The notes: generated by a model from the letters alone, not told the origin. A DNA stretch of 64,000 nt from Medicago truncatula (GCF_003473485.1 NC_053043.1:30728576-30792575), one strand, 5' to 3'; shown: positions 10,021 through 20,994, counted from the first letter of the stretch. Numbers and translations: made by a program.

Positions 10021-10521
10021 TCTAGGCTCGAACATGATGCACTTTCTACACGAAAATCATCATCTAACAAGGTTCTAAGCCTAATTTCAATTCCAGAATT
10101 CATCTAAATCATTATCTAAGGTCTAAGGACAGTTTCTACATCTTTTTAACAAGTTTCCATCGTTTAATCATCAATTCTATCAATTTGACCTAATTTCCGA
10201 TTCTTCTTAAACTCATCCTAATTCATGTTAAACTTAACCATTGATTCACATACTTAATAGGATTGCAAAGTTAGTCTCACCCTTACCTTATAATCAGGAA
10301 ATCGCAGCCCCTCTAGGTCTCTCCCTCTTCTCTTGGCTTTTCTCCCTTTTCTTCAAAAGCAGTCGTACGTACGTTATGTTTTTCTAAACTAGGTCTCTCC
10401 TATTTATATAAATCTTTAACCTACTTATTTTTCTCTTAAATCCAAATATTAATATTCTATCCCAATATATATATATATAAAATGTTTCTATAACAATAAT
10501 AAATAACAAATATATCTCTAT

Positions 10522-10524
<3 letters not shown>

Positions 10525-10578
<54 letters not shown>
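10525..10578. repeat. (AT)27 microsatellite (left LTR)
   Basis: Pure AT dinucleotide run; 27 repeats here against 18 in the other LTR. Confidence 0.95.
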
Positions 10579-10580
<2 letters not shown>

Positions 10581-10837
10581 CCATAACAAATGACATATAT
10601 ACATTTCTAAATCAAATAACATATATTATATTTTTAAATCAAATAGCATATATATATTTCTAAATCAAATAACATATATATTTCTAAATAAAATAACATA
10701 TATATTATATTAATAAATTTATAACATATATCATAACAAAATATCACTCATGAAAATAAATCATATAAATCACACAAATCATATAAGTATATTCTAAACT
10801 CATTTAAAATAATCAGATAATTAGAGAGGGCGTTACA

Positions 10838-10851
10838 ACTCTCCCCCCCTT
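10838..10851 (-). other. Polypurine tract
   Basis: On the - strand this reads AAGGGGGGGAGAGT directly before the 3' LTR, the place and composition of a plus-strand DNA primer. Confidence 0.88.
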
Positions 10852-11112
10852 AAAAGAATTTCGTCCTCGAAATTCAAGCACACAAGAAATAAACTCAATT
10901 ATTGTATAACCATACTAAACCATATATAGTTAAATAGAAACATCAACAAAACATGCAAACCACATCAAAGTTAGTCAATCAAACATGATCACATAATAAA
11001 CATAACTATTAATTAGAAACACAACAACAACTAATCAAATAGCATAAAGATAGTAATATAACTATTACTAAAACTCGACACGACTCTTCTAATTGGCCGG
11101 ACAGACCGACCA

Positions 11113-11124
11113 GCTCTGATACCA
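11113..11124 (-). other. Primer binding site, initiator Met tRNA
   Basis: On the - strand TGGTATCAGAGC begins two bases (AT) after the 5' LTR end. This is the common plant LTR-element site complementary to the 3' end of initiator methionine tRNA. Confidence 0.92.
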
Positions 11125-12027
11125 ATTGTAACACCCCGTTTTCCCAATGTGAAAATTTCATTTATTTAATCAGAGTAATTCACCTAAACGGAATGCTACA
11201 TTCTTTTCTTAAAATCATAAACTGTATAAATAACTATTTATCCTTTAAAATTCAATAACTAAAAAAAGTCTTTAATACTTCGCAGCGGAAATTATTCAAT
11301 AATCAAAACAGTCTTTGGCACGAAGGCCTCTTCATAAATTTATCATATAATCCAATCTAAAACCAAAGTCATAATTCTTCTTAAAACAATACGCAAGGAA
11401 TAGAAAGACAACAATAAAATTCCCATCCCATTACGTATCAGAGCACCTAAGACACTTGAGCCACCACTCCTACTAATCAGTAATACCTGCAAGTTACTCA
11501 TACGAAGAGCAACATTTTCAAGCAGAAGGGGTGAGATTTCACAAAACAATAATATCAAGCATATAATTCAATAATTATATTTAACAACACAAATAACTTC
11601 ATCTATTAGCAATAATACTTCTTAATGTATAATTCTTAATAATCCAACTAACCTCTAATTATCATTTACTTTATATTCATCACATTATAAATGTCATCAT
11701 ATAACACATATTAACCAAATCGTAACAAACACAGATCATCACATCATAGTCATAGTTCATATATAGCATAACAACATCTTAATCCTAATTCATATACAAC
11801 ATAACAACATCATTAATTCATAATAATAATTATTCATCAAACATCTCATTATCAATTCATTAATAAAAGACAACTTATCAATTTAACATAAACATCATCA
11901 AGTACACTTAACAACTCATAGATATCATCATGTAATCATCATCACTAATAACTTTAAAACAACACAATATAATCATCTCTTATTAATAGTAATAATTATC
12001 TACATCATAACATAAACATCTTCTTAT

Positions 12028-12265
12028 AATAATATAACAACAACGTAACATGATATTCACTTAATAATAATAATAATAATTATATATACATCATCTCATC
12101 ATAATATAATAATATAACAACAACATAGCATGATATTCACTTAATAATAATAATAATTATATATACATCATCTCGTCATAATATAATAATATAACAACAA
12201 CATAGCATGATATTCACTTAATAATAATAATAATTATATATACATCATCTCTTCATAATATAAAA
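12028..12265. repeat. Tandem repeat of about 70 bp, three copies (right LTR)
   Basis: Three copies of the unit seen at 8066-8265, without the A tract. Units differ slightly in the number of AAT triplets. Ends approximate. Confidence 0.75.
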
Positions 12266-12564
12266 ATATAACAACAACATATTCATCTTCTTGTATTAAT
12301 ATAACAACAACGTATTCATCATCTTATGAAAATATAATCAACACATACTAACACCAAAATCAACATCATAAATCTTCAACATAAACATCTTAAACAATAT
12401 CATCTTAAACATCATAGCATCTTTGATAAACAATTACCAAGTAATCACAACATTCGATCATCATCAATAACATAACATAATATTCACTTAATAATATTAA
12501 TCATATATAGAACAACATATTCATCACTTAATAGTAACAATTATACACAACATCATAACAACTT

Positions 12565-12764
12565 AACAATATCATAATCATTATCTTAAACAACATAGCA
12601 ACGTAACAATATCATAATCAATATCTTAAACAACGTAGCAACATAACAGTATCATAATCAACATGTTAAACAACATAGCAACATAACAATATCATAATCA
12701 ATATCTTAAACAAAGTAGCAACATAACAATATCATAATCAACATGTTAAACAACATAGCAATAT
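12565..12764. repeat. 40-bp tandem repeat, five copies (right LTR)
   Basis: Counterpart of 8564-8763 with the same five units in the same order. Confidence 0.85.
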
Positions 12765-12996
12765 TTTAGTCAACATCATATAATTCACATCGTATAATCT
12801 TCGTAGGTACTTCTTTAACAACACATGGGTAGAACACAACTCGACAAACTCATGGATGATAATTCATCGACAACTTAACAACTCATGGATGATAATTCAT
12901 CAACAACGACCTTGACTCGACATATGCGACAATGCAACTTAGACACTTATATGCATGTGGTACCAATCGTCATCATAAGTATTAATATACTTTTAT

Positions 12997-13064
12997 CGTG
13001 CGGAGGACAAAGCTCCTAAAACGTGCGGAGGACAAAGCTCCTAATCGTGGTGAGGACAAAGCTC
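12997..13064. repeat. Three GGAGGACAAAGCTCC-type motifs (right LTR)
   Basis: Same triplet as 8996-9063. Confidence 0.75.
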
Positions 13065-13694
13065 AATGAAATGCTATGCATGGACTCTTAACAACAAAAC
13101 ACCGTAATCATCGTAATCAACATATCATCATGCATCCAATAATTTGGAGCTAAACGTCATCATTTCATAATATATATATAGACATCATGCACTTAGTTAA
13201 ATAACAGCAGTAGCACAGTCAAATCACACAACAATAGAGAGATATCAATATATCAATTGCAATTCACAACATAACAATATTAATGTGAAGCATCAACAAC
13301 TTAAACATCAAACATCTTCCACATAAGGCATATAAATATTTCACATAACCAACAACAGCAACATAGGCGACACATAAACATCTCAGGATATAACAATATC
13401 AAATGATAATCAACAACAACTCATGTAACTTAGTTAAATAACAATAGCAGCATAATCAGATTATATTAACAGCTTAATACCAATTCATTTTCAACAACTT
13501 CCTGATCATTCAATAATAATTCAAGCAATGCAATCAATCAATAAATCACATTATAAACACTTAGCATTTCAATATAGCTTCACAATTCACAATCATTATC
13601 TTTAATAGGTCACACTATGTACCTAAAGTTCATTTCTAACCAATCCAAGCAACTCAAGTCTCACAATGCACTAAAAACACTCAATTCTGAAAGT

Positions 13695-14021
13695 GCTCGC
13701 GAGGCGAGAGCATCTGCTCGCCGTGGCGAGTACAAGCCAACTTTCCAACTAAGGTTGTTCTAGGTTCAATCTTGTTCTAAATCATTCTCTAATCAATAGT
13801 AGGCACCTAAAGGTACTCAAAGGCATCTAAGGTTCAACTCAAAAGGCCGAAACACAAAATCTAACATGCTCTCTGCCTTAACTCGCTATGGCGAGTAAGG
13901 TTGCTCGCAATGGCGAGCAATACCAAAACACTCGCGAGGCGAAGGGGAAGGCTCGCGTGGCGAGCGATGAAGATCATCACTCGCGAGGCGAGGATCATAG
14001 CTCGCCGTGGCGAGCGATGAA
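13695..14021. repeat. CTCGC/GCGAG hairpin cluster (right LTR)
   Basis: Counterpart of 9694-10020, two motifs at 13695-13730 and six at 13882-14021. In the 5' LTR this lies a few hundred bases past the probable start site, so it would be in the 5' leader of the element RNA. Confidence 0.85.
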
Positions 14022-14401
14022 TCTAGGCTCGAACATGATGCACTTTCTACACGAAAATCATCATCTAACAAGGTTCTAAGCCTAATTTCAATTCCAGAAT
14101 TCATCTAAATCATTATCTAAGGTCTAAGGACAGTTTCTACATCTTTTTAACAAGTTTCCATCGTTTAATCATCAATTCTATCAATTTGACCTAATTTCCG
14201 ATTCTTCTTAAACTCATCCTAATTCATGTTAAACTTAACCATTGATTCACATACTTAATAGGATTGCAAAGTTAGTCTCACCCTTACCTTATAATCAGGA
14301 AATCGCAGCCCCTCTAGGTCTCTCCCTCTTCTCTTGGCTTTTCTCCCTTTTCTTCAAAAGCAGTCGTACGTACGTTATGTTTTTCTAAACTAGGTCTCTC
14401 C

Positions 14402-14413
14402 TATTTATATAAA
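14402..14413 (-). promoter_or_regulatory. Probable Pol II TATA box of the 5' LTR
   Basis: The - strand reads TTTATATAAATAGGAGAG, a good TATA box followed by a less AT-rich stretch. The same sequence is in the left LTR near 10401-10412. Position in the LTR fits a U3 promoter; the start site itself is not visible. Confidence 0.6.
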
Positions 14414-14522
14414 TCTTTAACCTACTTATTTTTCTCTTAAATCCAAATATTAATATTCTATCCCAATATATATATATATAAAATGTTTCTATAACAATAA
14501 TAAATAACAAATATATCTCTAT

Positions 14523-14525
<3 letters not shown>

Positions 14526-14561
<36 letters not shown>
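14526..14561. repeat. (AT)18 microsatellite (right LTR)
   Basis: Counterpart of the 10525-10578 run, nine repeats shorter. Confidence 0.95.
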
Positions 14562-14563
<2 letters not shown>

Positions 14564-14820
14564 CCATAACAAATGACATATATACATTTCTAAATCAAAT
14601 AACATATATTATATTTTTAAATCAAATAGCATATATATATTTCTAAATCAAATAACATATATATTTCTAAATAAAATAACATATATATTATATTAATAAA
14701 TTTATAACATATATCATAACAAAATATCACTCATGAAAATAAATCATATAAATCACACAAATCATATAAGTATATTCTAAACTCATTTAAAATAATCAGA
14801 TAATTAGAGAGGGCGTTACA

Positions 14821-14825
14821 GGTGA
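14821..14825 (+). repeat. Target site duplication, right copy (GGTGA)
   Basis: Second copy of GGTGA, which restores nt 86-90 of the split 5S gene. Confidence 0.95.
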
Positions 14826-14854
14826 CCTCCTGGGAAGTCCTTGTGTTGCACCTC
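14821..14854 (+). pseudogene. 5S rRNA gene, 3' part, split by transposon
   Basis: Nucleotides 86-119, the first five being the target duplication; T5 terminator and L spacer follow. It lacks the upstream promoter and most internal promoter, so it should be silent. Confidence 0.95.
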
Positions 14855-15054
14855 TTTTTGCCAAAATTTCGTGTTCTTTTTGTTAATTAGCGTAATTTTA
14901 CGTCGTTTTTGAAAAATAAACTTCGATTGTATTTCATTTTTTCCGTTAATTTACGCTACCTAACACTCTATTAGTTAATTAATTAGCGTAGTTTGACGTC
15001 TTTTTTGAAAAATAAATTAGAAATGCATATATACAATTACAACGCTTTACTCTC

Positions 15055-15173
15055 AGGTGCGATCATACCAGCACTAATGCACCGGATCCCATCAGAACTC
15101 CGCAGTTAAGCGTGCTTGGGCGAGAGTAGTACTAGGATGGGTGACCTCCTGGGAAGTCCTTGTGTTGCACCTC
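15055..15173 (+). rRNA. 5S rRNA
   Basis: S. Confidence 0.96.
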
Positions 15174-15338
15174 TTTTTGCCAAAATTTCGTGTTCTTTTT
15201 GTTAATTAGCGTAATTTTACGTCGTTCCGTTAATTTACGCTACCTAACACTCTATTAGTTAATTAATTAGCGTAGTTTGACGTCTTTTTTGAAAAATAAA
15301 TTAGAAATGCATATATACAATTACAACGCTTTACTCTC

Positions 15339-15457
15339 AGGTGCGATCATACCAGCACTAATGCACCGGATCCCATCAGAACTCCGCAGTTAAGCGTGCT
15401 TGGGCGAGAGTAGTACTAGGATGGGTGACCTCCTGGGAAGTCCTTGTGTTGCACCTC
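15339..15457 (+). rRNA. 5S rRNA
   Basis: S. Confidence 0.96.
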
Positions 15458-15622
15458 TTTTTGCCAAAATTTCGTGTTCTTTTTGTTAATTAGCGTAATT
15501 TTACGTCGTTCCGTTAATTTACGCTACCTAACACTCTATTAGTTAATTAATTAGCGTAGTTTGACGTCTTTTTTGAAAAATAAATTAGAAATGCATATAT
15601 ACAATTACAACGCTTTACTCTC

Positions 15623-15741
15623 AGGTGCGATCATACCAGCACTAATGCACCGGATCCCATCAGAACTCCGCAGTTAAGCGTGCTTGGGCGAGAGTAGTAC
15701 TAGGATGGGTGACCTCCTGGGAAGTCCTTGTGTTGCACCTC
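15623..15741 (+). rRNA. 5S rRNA
   Basis: L, one A short (318-bp unit). Confidence 0.96.
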
Positions 15742-15940
15742 TTTTTGCCAAAATTTCGTGTTCTTTTTGTTAATTAGCGTAATTTTACGTCGTTTTTGAA
15801 AAATAAACTTCGATTGTATTTCATTTTTTCCGTTAATTTACGCTACCTAACACTCTATTAGTTAATTAATTAGCGTAGTTTGACGTCTTTTTTGAAAATA
15901 AATTAGAAATGCATATATACAATTACAACGCTTTACTCTC

Positions 15941-16059
15941 AGGTGCGATCATACCAGCACTAATGCACCGGATCCCATCAGAACTCCGCAGTTAAGCGTG
16001 CTTGGGCGAGAGTAGTACTAGGATGGGTGACCTCCTGGGAAGTCCTTGTGTTGCACCTC
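15941..16059 (+). rRNA. 5S rRNA
   Basis: S, with T to A at about 16174. Confidence 0.96.
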
Positions 16060-16224
16060 TTTTTGCCAAAATTTCGTGTTCTTTTTGTTAATTAGCGTAA
16101 TTTTACGTCGTTCCGTTAATTTACGCTACCTAACACTCTATTAGTTAATTAATTAGCGTAGTTTGACGTCTTTATTGAAAAATAAATTAGAAATGCATAT
16201 ATACAATTACAACGCTTTACTCTC

Positions 16225-16343
16225 AGGTGCGATCATACCAGCACTAATGCACCGGATCCCATCAGAACTCCGCAGTTAAGCGTGCTTGGGCGAGAGTAGT
16301 ACTAGGATGGGTGACCTCCTGGGAAGTCCTTGTGTTGCACCTC
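16225..16343 (+). rRNA. 5S rRNA
   Basis: L. Confidence 0.96.
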
Positions 16344-16543
16344 TTTTTGCCAAAATTTCGTGTTCTTTTTGTTAATTAGCGTAATTTTACGTCGTTTTTG
16401 AAAAATAAACTTCGATTGTATTTCATTTTTTCCGTTAATTTACGCTACCTAACACTCTATTAGTTAATTAATTAGCGTAGTTTGACGTCTTTTTTGAAAA
16501 ATAAATTAGAAATGCATATATACAATTACAACGCTTTACTCTC

Positions 16544-16662
16544 AGGTGCGATCATACCAGCACTAATGCACCGGATCCCATCAGAACTCCGCAGTTAAGC
16601 GTGCTTGGGCGAGAGTAGTACTAGGATGGGTGACCTCCTGGGAAGTCCTTGTGTTGCACCTC
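16544..16662 (+). rRNA. 5S rRNA
   Basis: S. Confidence 0.96.
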
Positions 16663-16827
16663 TTTTTGCCAAAATTTCGTGTTCTTTTTGTTAATTAGCG
16701 TAATTTTACGTCGTTCCGTTAATTTACGCTACCTAACACTCTATTAGTTAATTAATTAGCGTAGTTTGACGTCTTTTTTGAAAAATAAATTAGAAATGCA
16801 TATATACAATTACAACGCTTTACTCTC

Positions 16828-16946
16828 AGGTGCGATCATACCAGCACTAATGCACCGGATCCCATCAGAACTCCGCAGTTAAGCGTGCTTGGGCGAGAGT
16901 AGTACTAGGATGGGTGACCTCCTGGGAAGTCCTTGTGTTGCACCTC
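16828..16946 (+). rRNA. 5S rRNA
   Basis: L. Confidence 0.96.
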
Positions 16947-17146
16947 TTTTTGCCAAAATTTCGTGTTCTTTTTGTTAATTAGCGTAATTTTACGTCGTTT
17001 TTGAAAAATAAACTTCGATTGTATTTCATTTTTTCCGTTAATTTACGCTACCTAACACTCTATTAGTTAATTAATTAGCGTAGTTTGACGTCTTTTTTGA
17101 AAAATAAATTAGAAATGCATATATACAATTACAACGCTTTACTCTC

Positions 17147-17265
17147 AGGTGCGATCATACCAGCACTAATGCACCGGATCCCATCAGAACTCCGCAGTTA
17201 AGCGTGCTTGGGCGAGAGTAGTACTAGGATGGGTGACCTCCTGGGAAGTCCTTGTGTTGCACCTC
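17147..17265 (+). rRNA. 5S rRNA
   Basis: S. Confidence 0.96.
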
Positions 17266-17430
17266 TTTTTGCCAAAATTTCGTGTTCTTTTTGTTAATTA
17301 GCGTAATTTTACGTCGTTCCGTTAATTTACGCTACCTAACACTCTATTAGTTAATTAATTAGCGTAGTTTGACGTCTTTTTTGAAAAATAAATTAGAAAT
17401 GCATATATACAATTACAACGCTTTACTCTC

Positions 17431-17549
17431 AGGTGCGATCATACCAGCACTAATGCACCGGATCCCATCAGAACTCCGCAGTTAAGCGTGCTTGGGCGAG
17501 AGTAGTACTAGGATGGGTGACCTCCTGGGAAGTCCTTGTGTTGCACCTC
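17431..17549 (+). rRNA. 5S rRNA
   Basis: L. Confidence 0.96.
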
Positions 17550-17749
17550 TTTTTGCCAAAATTTCGTGTTCTTTTTGTTAATTAGCGTAATTTTACGTCG
17601 TTTTTGAAAAATAAACTTCGATTGTATTTCATTTTTTCCGTTAATTTACGCTACCTAACACTCTATTAGTTAATTAATTAGCGTAGTTTGACGTCTTTTT
17701 TGAAAAATAAATTAGAAATGCATATATACAATTACAACGCTTTACTCTC

Positions 17750-17868
17750 AGGTGCGATCATACCAGCACTAATGCACCGGATCCCATCAGAACTCCGCAG
17801 TTAAGCGTGCTTGGGCGAGAGTAGTACTAGGATGGGTGACCTCCTGGGAAGTCCTTGTGTTGCACCTC
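17750..17868 (+). rRNA. 5S rRNA
   Basis: S. Confidence 0.96.
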
Positions 17869-18033
17869 TTTTTGCCAAAATTTCGTGTTCTTTTTGTTAA
17901 TTAGCGTAATTTTACGTCGTTCCGTTAATTTACGCTACCTAACACTCTATTAGTTAATTAATTAGCGTAGTTTGACGTCTTTTTTGAAAAATAAATTAGA
18001 AATGCATATATACAATTACAACGCTTTACTCTC

Positions 18034-18152
18034 AGGTGCGATCATACCAGCACTAATGCACCGGATCCCATCAGAACTCCGCAGTTAAGCGTGCTTGGGC
18101 GAGAGTAGTACTAGGATGGGTGACCTCCTGGGAAGTCCTTGTGTTGCACCTC
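18034..18152 (+). rRNA. 5S rRNA
   Basis: S. Confidence 0.96.
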
Positions 18153-18317
18153 TTTTTGCCAAAATTTCGTGTTCTTTTTGTTAATTAGCGTAATTTTACG
18201 TCGTTCCGTTAATTTACGCTACCTAACACTCTATTAGTTAATTAATTAGCGTAGTTTGACGTCTTTTTTGAAAAATAAATTAGAAATGCATATATACAAT
18301 TACAACGCTTTACTCTC

Positions 18318-18436
18318 AGGTGCGATCATACCAGCACTAATGCACCGGATCCCATCAGAACTCCGCAGTTAAGCGTGCTTGGGCGAGAGTAGTACTAGGA
18401 TGGGTGACCTCCTGGGAAGTCCTTGTGTTGCACCTC
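18318..18436 (+). rRNA. 5S rRNA
   Basis: S with one extra T at the L/S junction. Confidence 0.96.
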
Positions 18437-18602
18437 TTTTTGCCAAAATTTCGTGTTCTTTTTGTTAATTAGCGTAATTTTACGTCGTTTCCGTTAATTT
18501 ACGCTACCTAACACTCTATTAGTTAATTAATTAGCGTAGTTTGACGTCTTTTTTGAAAAATAAATTAGAAATGCATATATACAATTACAACGCTTTACTC
18601 TC

Positions 18603-18721
18603 AGGTGCGATCATACCAGCACTAATGCACCGGATCCCATCAGAACTCCGCAGTTAAGCGTGCTTGGGCGAGAGTAGTACTAGGATGGGTGACCTCCTGG
18701 GAAGTCCTTGTGTTGCACCTC
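18603..18721 (+). rRNA. 5S rRNA
   Basis: L, two bases short inside the 35-bp segment (317-bp unit). Confidence 0.96.
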
Positions 18722-18919
18722 TTTTTGCCAAAATTTCGTGTTCTTTTTGTTAATTAGCGTAATTTTACGTCGTTTTTGAAAATAAACTTCGATTGTATTC
18801 ATTTTTTCCGTTAATTTACGCTACCTAACACTCTATTAGTTAATTAATTAGCGTAGTTTGACGTCTTTTTTGAAAAATAAATTAGAAATGCATATATACA
18901 ATTACAACGCTTTACTCTC

Positions 18920-19038
18920 AGGTGCGATCATACCAGCACTAATGCACCGGATCCCATCAGAACTCCGCAGTTAAGCGTGCTTGGGCGAGAGTAGTACTAG
19001 GATGGGTGACCTCCTGGGAAGTCCTTGTGTTGCACCTC
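18920..19038 (+). rRNA. 5S rRNA
   Basis: S. Confidence 0.96.
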
Positions 19039-19203
19039 TTTTTGCCAAAATTTCGTGTTCTTTTTGTTAATTAGCGTAATTTTACGTCGTTCCGTTAATT
19101 TACGCTACCTAACACTCTATTAGTTAATTAATTAGCGTAGTTTGACGTCTTTTTTGAAAAATAAATTAGAAATGCATATATACAATTACAACGCTTTACT
19201 CTC

Positions 19204-19322
19204 AGGTGCGATCATACCAGCACTAATGCACCGGATCCCATCAGAACTCCGCAGTTAAGCGTGCTTGGGCGAGAGTAGTACTAGGATGGGTGACCTCCTG
19301 GGAAGTCCTTGTGTTGCACCTC
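19204..19322 (+). rRNA. 5S rRNA
   Basis: L with the same two-base shortening as the unit at 18603. Confidence 0.96.
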
Positions 19323-19520
19323 TTTTTGCCAAAATTTCGTGTTCTTTTTGTTAATTAGCGTAATTTTACGTCGTTTTTGAAAATAAACTTCGATTGTATT
19401 CATTTTTTCCGTTAATTTACGCTACCTAACACTCTATTAGTTAATTAATTAGCGTAGTTTGACGTCTTTTTTGAAAAATAAATTAGAAATGCATATATAC
19501 AATTACAACGCTTTACTCTC

Positions 19521-19639
19521 AGGTGCGATCATACCAGCACTAATGCACCGGATCCCATCAGAACTCCGCAGTTAAGCGTGCTTGGGCGAGAGTAGTACTA
19601 GGATGGGTGACCTCCTGGGAAGTCCTTGTGTTGCACCTC
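19521..19639 (+). rRNA. 5S rRNA
   Basis: S with an extra T at the L/S junction, as at 18318, and one A fewer downstream. Confidence 0.96.
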
Positions 19640-19804
19640 TTTTTGCCAAAATTTCGTGTTCTTTTTGTTAATTAGCGTAATTTTACGTCGTTTCCGTTAA
19701 TTTACGCTACCTAACACTCTATTAGTTAATTAATTAGCGTAGTTTGACGTCTTTTTTGAAAATAAATTAGAAATGCATATATACAATTACAACGCTTTAC
19801 TCTC

Positions 19805-19923
19805 AGGTGCGATCATACCAGCACTAATGCACCGGATCCCATCAGAACTCCGCAGTTAAGCGTGCTTGGGCGAGAGTAGTACTAGGATGGGTGACCTCCT
19901 GGGAAGTCCTTGTGTTGCACCTC
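19805..19923 (+). rRNA. 5S rRNA
   Basis: S. Confidence 0.96.
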
Positions 19924-20088
19924 TTTTTGCCAAAATTTCGTGTTCTTTTTGTTAATTAGCGTAATTTTACGTCGTTCCGTTAATTTACGCTACCTAACAC
20001 TCTATTAGTTAATTAATTAGCGTAGTTTGACGTCTTTTTTGAAAAATAAATTAGAAATGCATATATACAATTACAACGCTTTACTCTC

Positions 20089-20206
20089 AGGTGCGATCAT
20101 ACCAGCACTAATGCACCGGATCCCATCAGAACTCCGCAGTTAAGCGTGCTTGGCGAGAGTAGTACTAGGATGGGTGACCTCCTGGGAAGTCCTTGTGTTG
20201 CACCTC
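20089..20206 (+). rRNA. 5S rRNA, 118 nt
   Basis: One G missing from the CTTGGGCGAG segment (nt 64-66) by the intermediate element; could be consensus error. Shortened L spacer (315-bp unit). Confidence 0.9.
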
Positions 20207-20403
20207 TTTTTGCCAAAATTTCGTGTTCTTTTTGTTAATTAGCGTAATTTTACGTCGTTTTTGAAAATAACTTCGATTGTATTTCATTTTTCCGTTAATT
20301 TACGCTACCTAACACTCTATTAGTTAATTAATTAGCGTAGTTTGACGTCTTTTTTGAAAAATAAATTAGAAATGCATATATACAATTACAACGCTTTACT
20401 CTC

Positions 20404-20522
20404 AGGTGCGATCATACCAGCACTAATGCACCGGATCCCATCAGAACTCCGCAGTTAAGCGTGCTTGGGCGAGAGTAGTACTAGGATGGGTGACCTCCTG
20501 GGAAGTCCTTGTGTTGCACCTC
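20404..20522 (+). rRNA. 5S rRNA
   Basis: L. Confidence 0.96.
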
Positions 20523-20722
20523 TTTTTGCCAAAATTTCGTGTTCTTTTTGTTAATTAGCGTAATTTTACGTCGTTTTTGAAAAATAAACTTCGATTGTAT
20601 TTCATTTTTTCCGTTAATTTACGCTACCTAACACTCTATTAGTTAATTAATTAGCGTAGTTTGACGTCTTTTTTGAAAAATAAATTAGAAATGCATATAT
20701 ACAATTACAACGCTTTACTCTC

Positions 20723-20775
20723 AGGTGCGATCATACCAGCACTAATGCACCGGATCCCATCAGAACTCCGCAGTT
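20723..20775 (+). pseudogene. 5S rRNA gene, truncated after nt 53
   Basis: Consensus nt 1-53, then an abrupt change to foreign G-rich sequence. Box A is cut and the rest is absent. Either a rearrangement or, more likely, an assembly join. Confidence 0.85.
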
Positions 20776-20801
20776 GGTGGGGGGGAAGGGGGATCCTGAA
20801 G

Positions 20802-20873
<72 letters not shown>
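20776..20873. other. G-rich stretch and T70 tract (probable assembly scar)
   Basis: About 28 bp of G-rich sequence not found elsewhere in the array (20776-20803), then 70 uninterrupted T (20804-20873). On both sides the array restarts in overlapping phase, so a 5S 5' half is present twice. The homopolymer plus a damaged flank fits a faulty read end or contig join better than a known element. Confidence 0.7.
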
Positions 20874-20879
<6 letters not shown>

Positions 20880-20882
20880 CTC

Positions 20883-20994
20883 AGGGCGATATACCAGATA
20901 ATGCACCGATCCATCAGAACTCCGCAGTTAAGCGTGCTTGGGCGAGAGTAGTCTAGGATGGGTGACCTCCTGGGAAGTCCTTGTGTTGCACCTC
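20883..20994 (+). pseudogene. 5S rRNA copy with seven missing bases (112 nt)
   Basis: Alignable over the full gene but seven single bases short: six in the first 40 nt and one near nt 77. The promoter in front is reduced to ACTTTTCTC. Such a deletion gradient away from the T70 tract suggests low-quality sequence rather than decay. Shortened L spacer follows (310 bp to the next gene). Confidence 0.75.

Larger units (their letters stand above)
7166..10837 (-). repeat. 3' LTR (left in window)
   Basis: 3672 bp, AT-rich, TG...CA ends on the - strand. It pairs with 11127-14820; single-base differences are very few and most length difference lies in A, AT and AAT repeats. Mainly long AC/AT-rich low-complexity sequence with a small GC-rich island at 9694-10020. 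No coding region seen. Confidence 0.95.
10838..11126 (-). other. Internal region of the LTR element
   Basis: 289 bp between the LTRs, AT-rich and with no open frame of note. Only the primer binding site and the polypurine tract are recognisable. Far too short for gag or pol. Confidence 0.92.
7166..14820 (-). mobile_element. Non-autonomous LTR retrotransposon with giant LTRs
   Basis: 7655-bp element: LTR (7166-10837), 289-bp internal region (10838-11126), LTR (11127-14820). On the - strand each LTR begins TGTAACGCCC and ends GGTGTTACA. The primer binding site next to the right LTR and the purine tract next to the left LTR set the orientation as -. No gag, protease, reverse transcriptase or integrase sequence is seen, so it cannot be placed in Ty1/copia or Ty3/gypsy; mobility would need proteins from a partner. 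LTRs over 3.5 kb recall LARDs, while an internal region under 300 bp recalls TRIMs; it fits neither class well. Structurally it looks whole, with a perfect 5-bp target duplication. The LTRs differ mainly in simple-repeat length, so the insertion is very young. Confidence 0.95.
11127..14820 (-). repeat. 5' LTR (right in window)
   Basis: 3694 bp. It carries the TATA-like box at 14402-14413. If transcription starts about 30 bp past it, U3 is only about 400-450 bp and the other 3.2 kb would be R and U5, mostly low-complexity AT sequence with repeats. Confidence 0.95.

Noticed and set aside
9881-10103. Short overlapping open frames on both strands in the LTR (also 13882-14104)
   Set aside because: They follow the CTCGC/GCGAG repeat cluster, run on both strands at once, and show no domain or start context; repeat artefacts.
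10384-10596. Open frame on the - strand rich in Ile-Tyr (also 14385-14579)
   Set aside because: It is a translation of the AT microsatellite; length changes with the AT repeat number.
11343-11558. 71-codon open frame on the - strand at the LTR edge
   Set aside because: The matching stretch in the other LTR is not open in the same way, and no recognisable protein family is seen.
7166-14820. Cassandra-type TRIM, known for 5S-like sequence in its LTRs
   Set aside because: No 5S sequence lies inside these LTRs; the 5S parts are the interrupted target outside the ends, and the LTRs are far longer than in Cassandra.
11127-14820. Assigning the element to Ty1/copia or Ty3/gypsy from its primer site
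   Set aside because: Initiator Met tRNA sites occur in both superfamilies, and no pol sequence is available.
20804-20873. Poly(A) tail of a SINE or LINE on the - strand
   Set aside because: The sequence beside the T tract is a damaged 5S unit, not a SINE or LINE body, and no clear target duplication is present.
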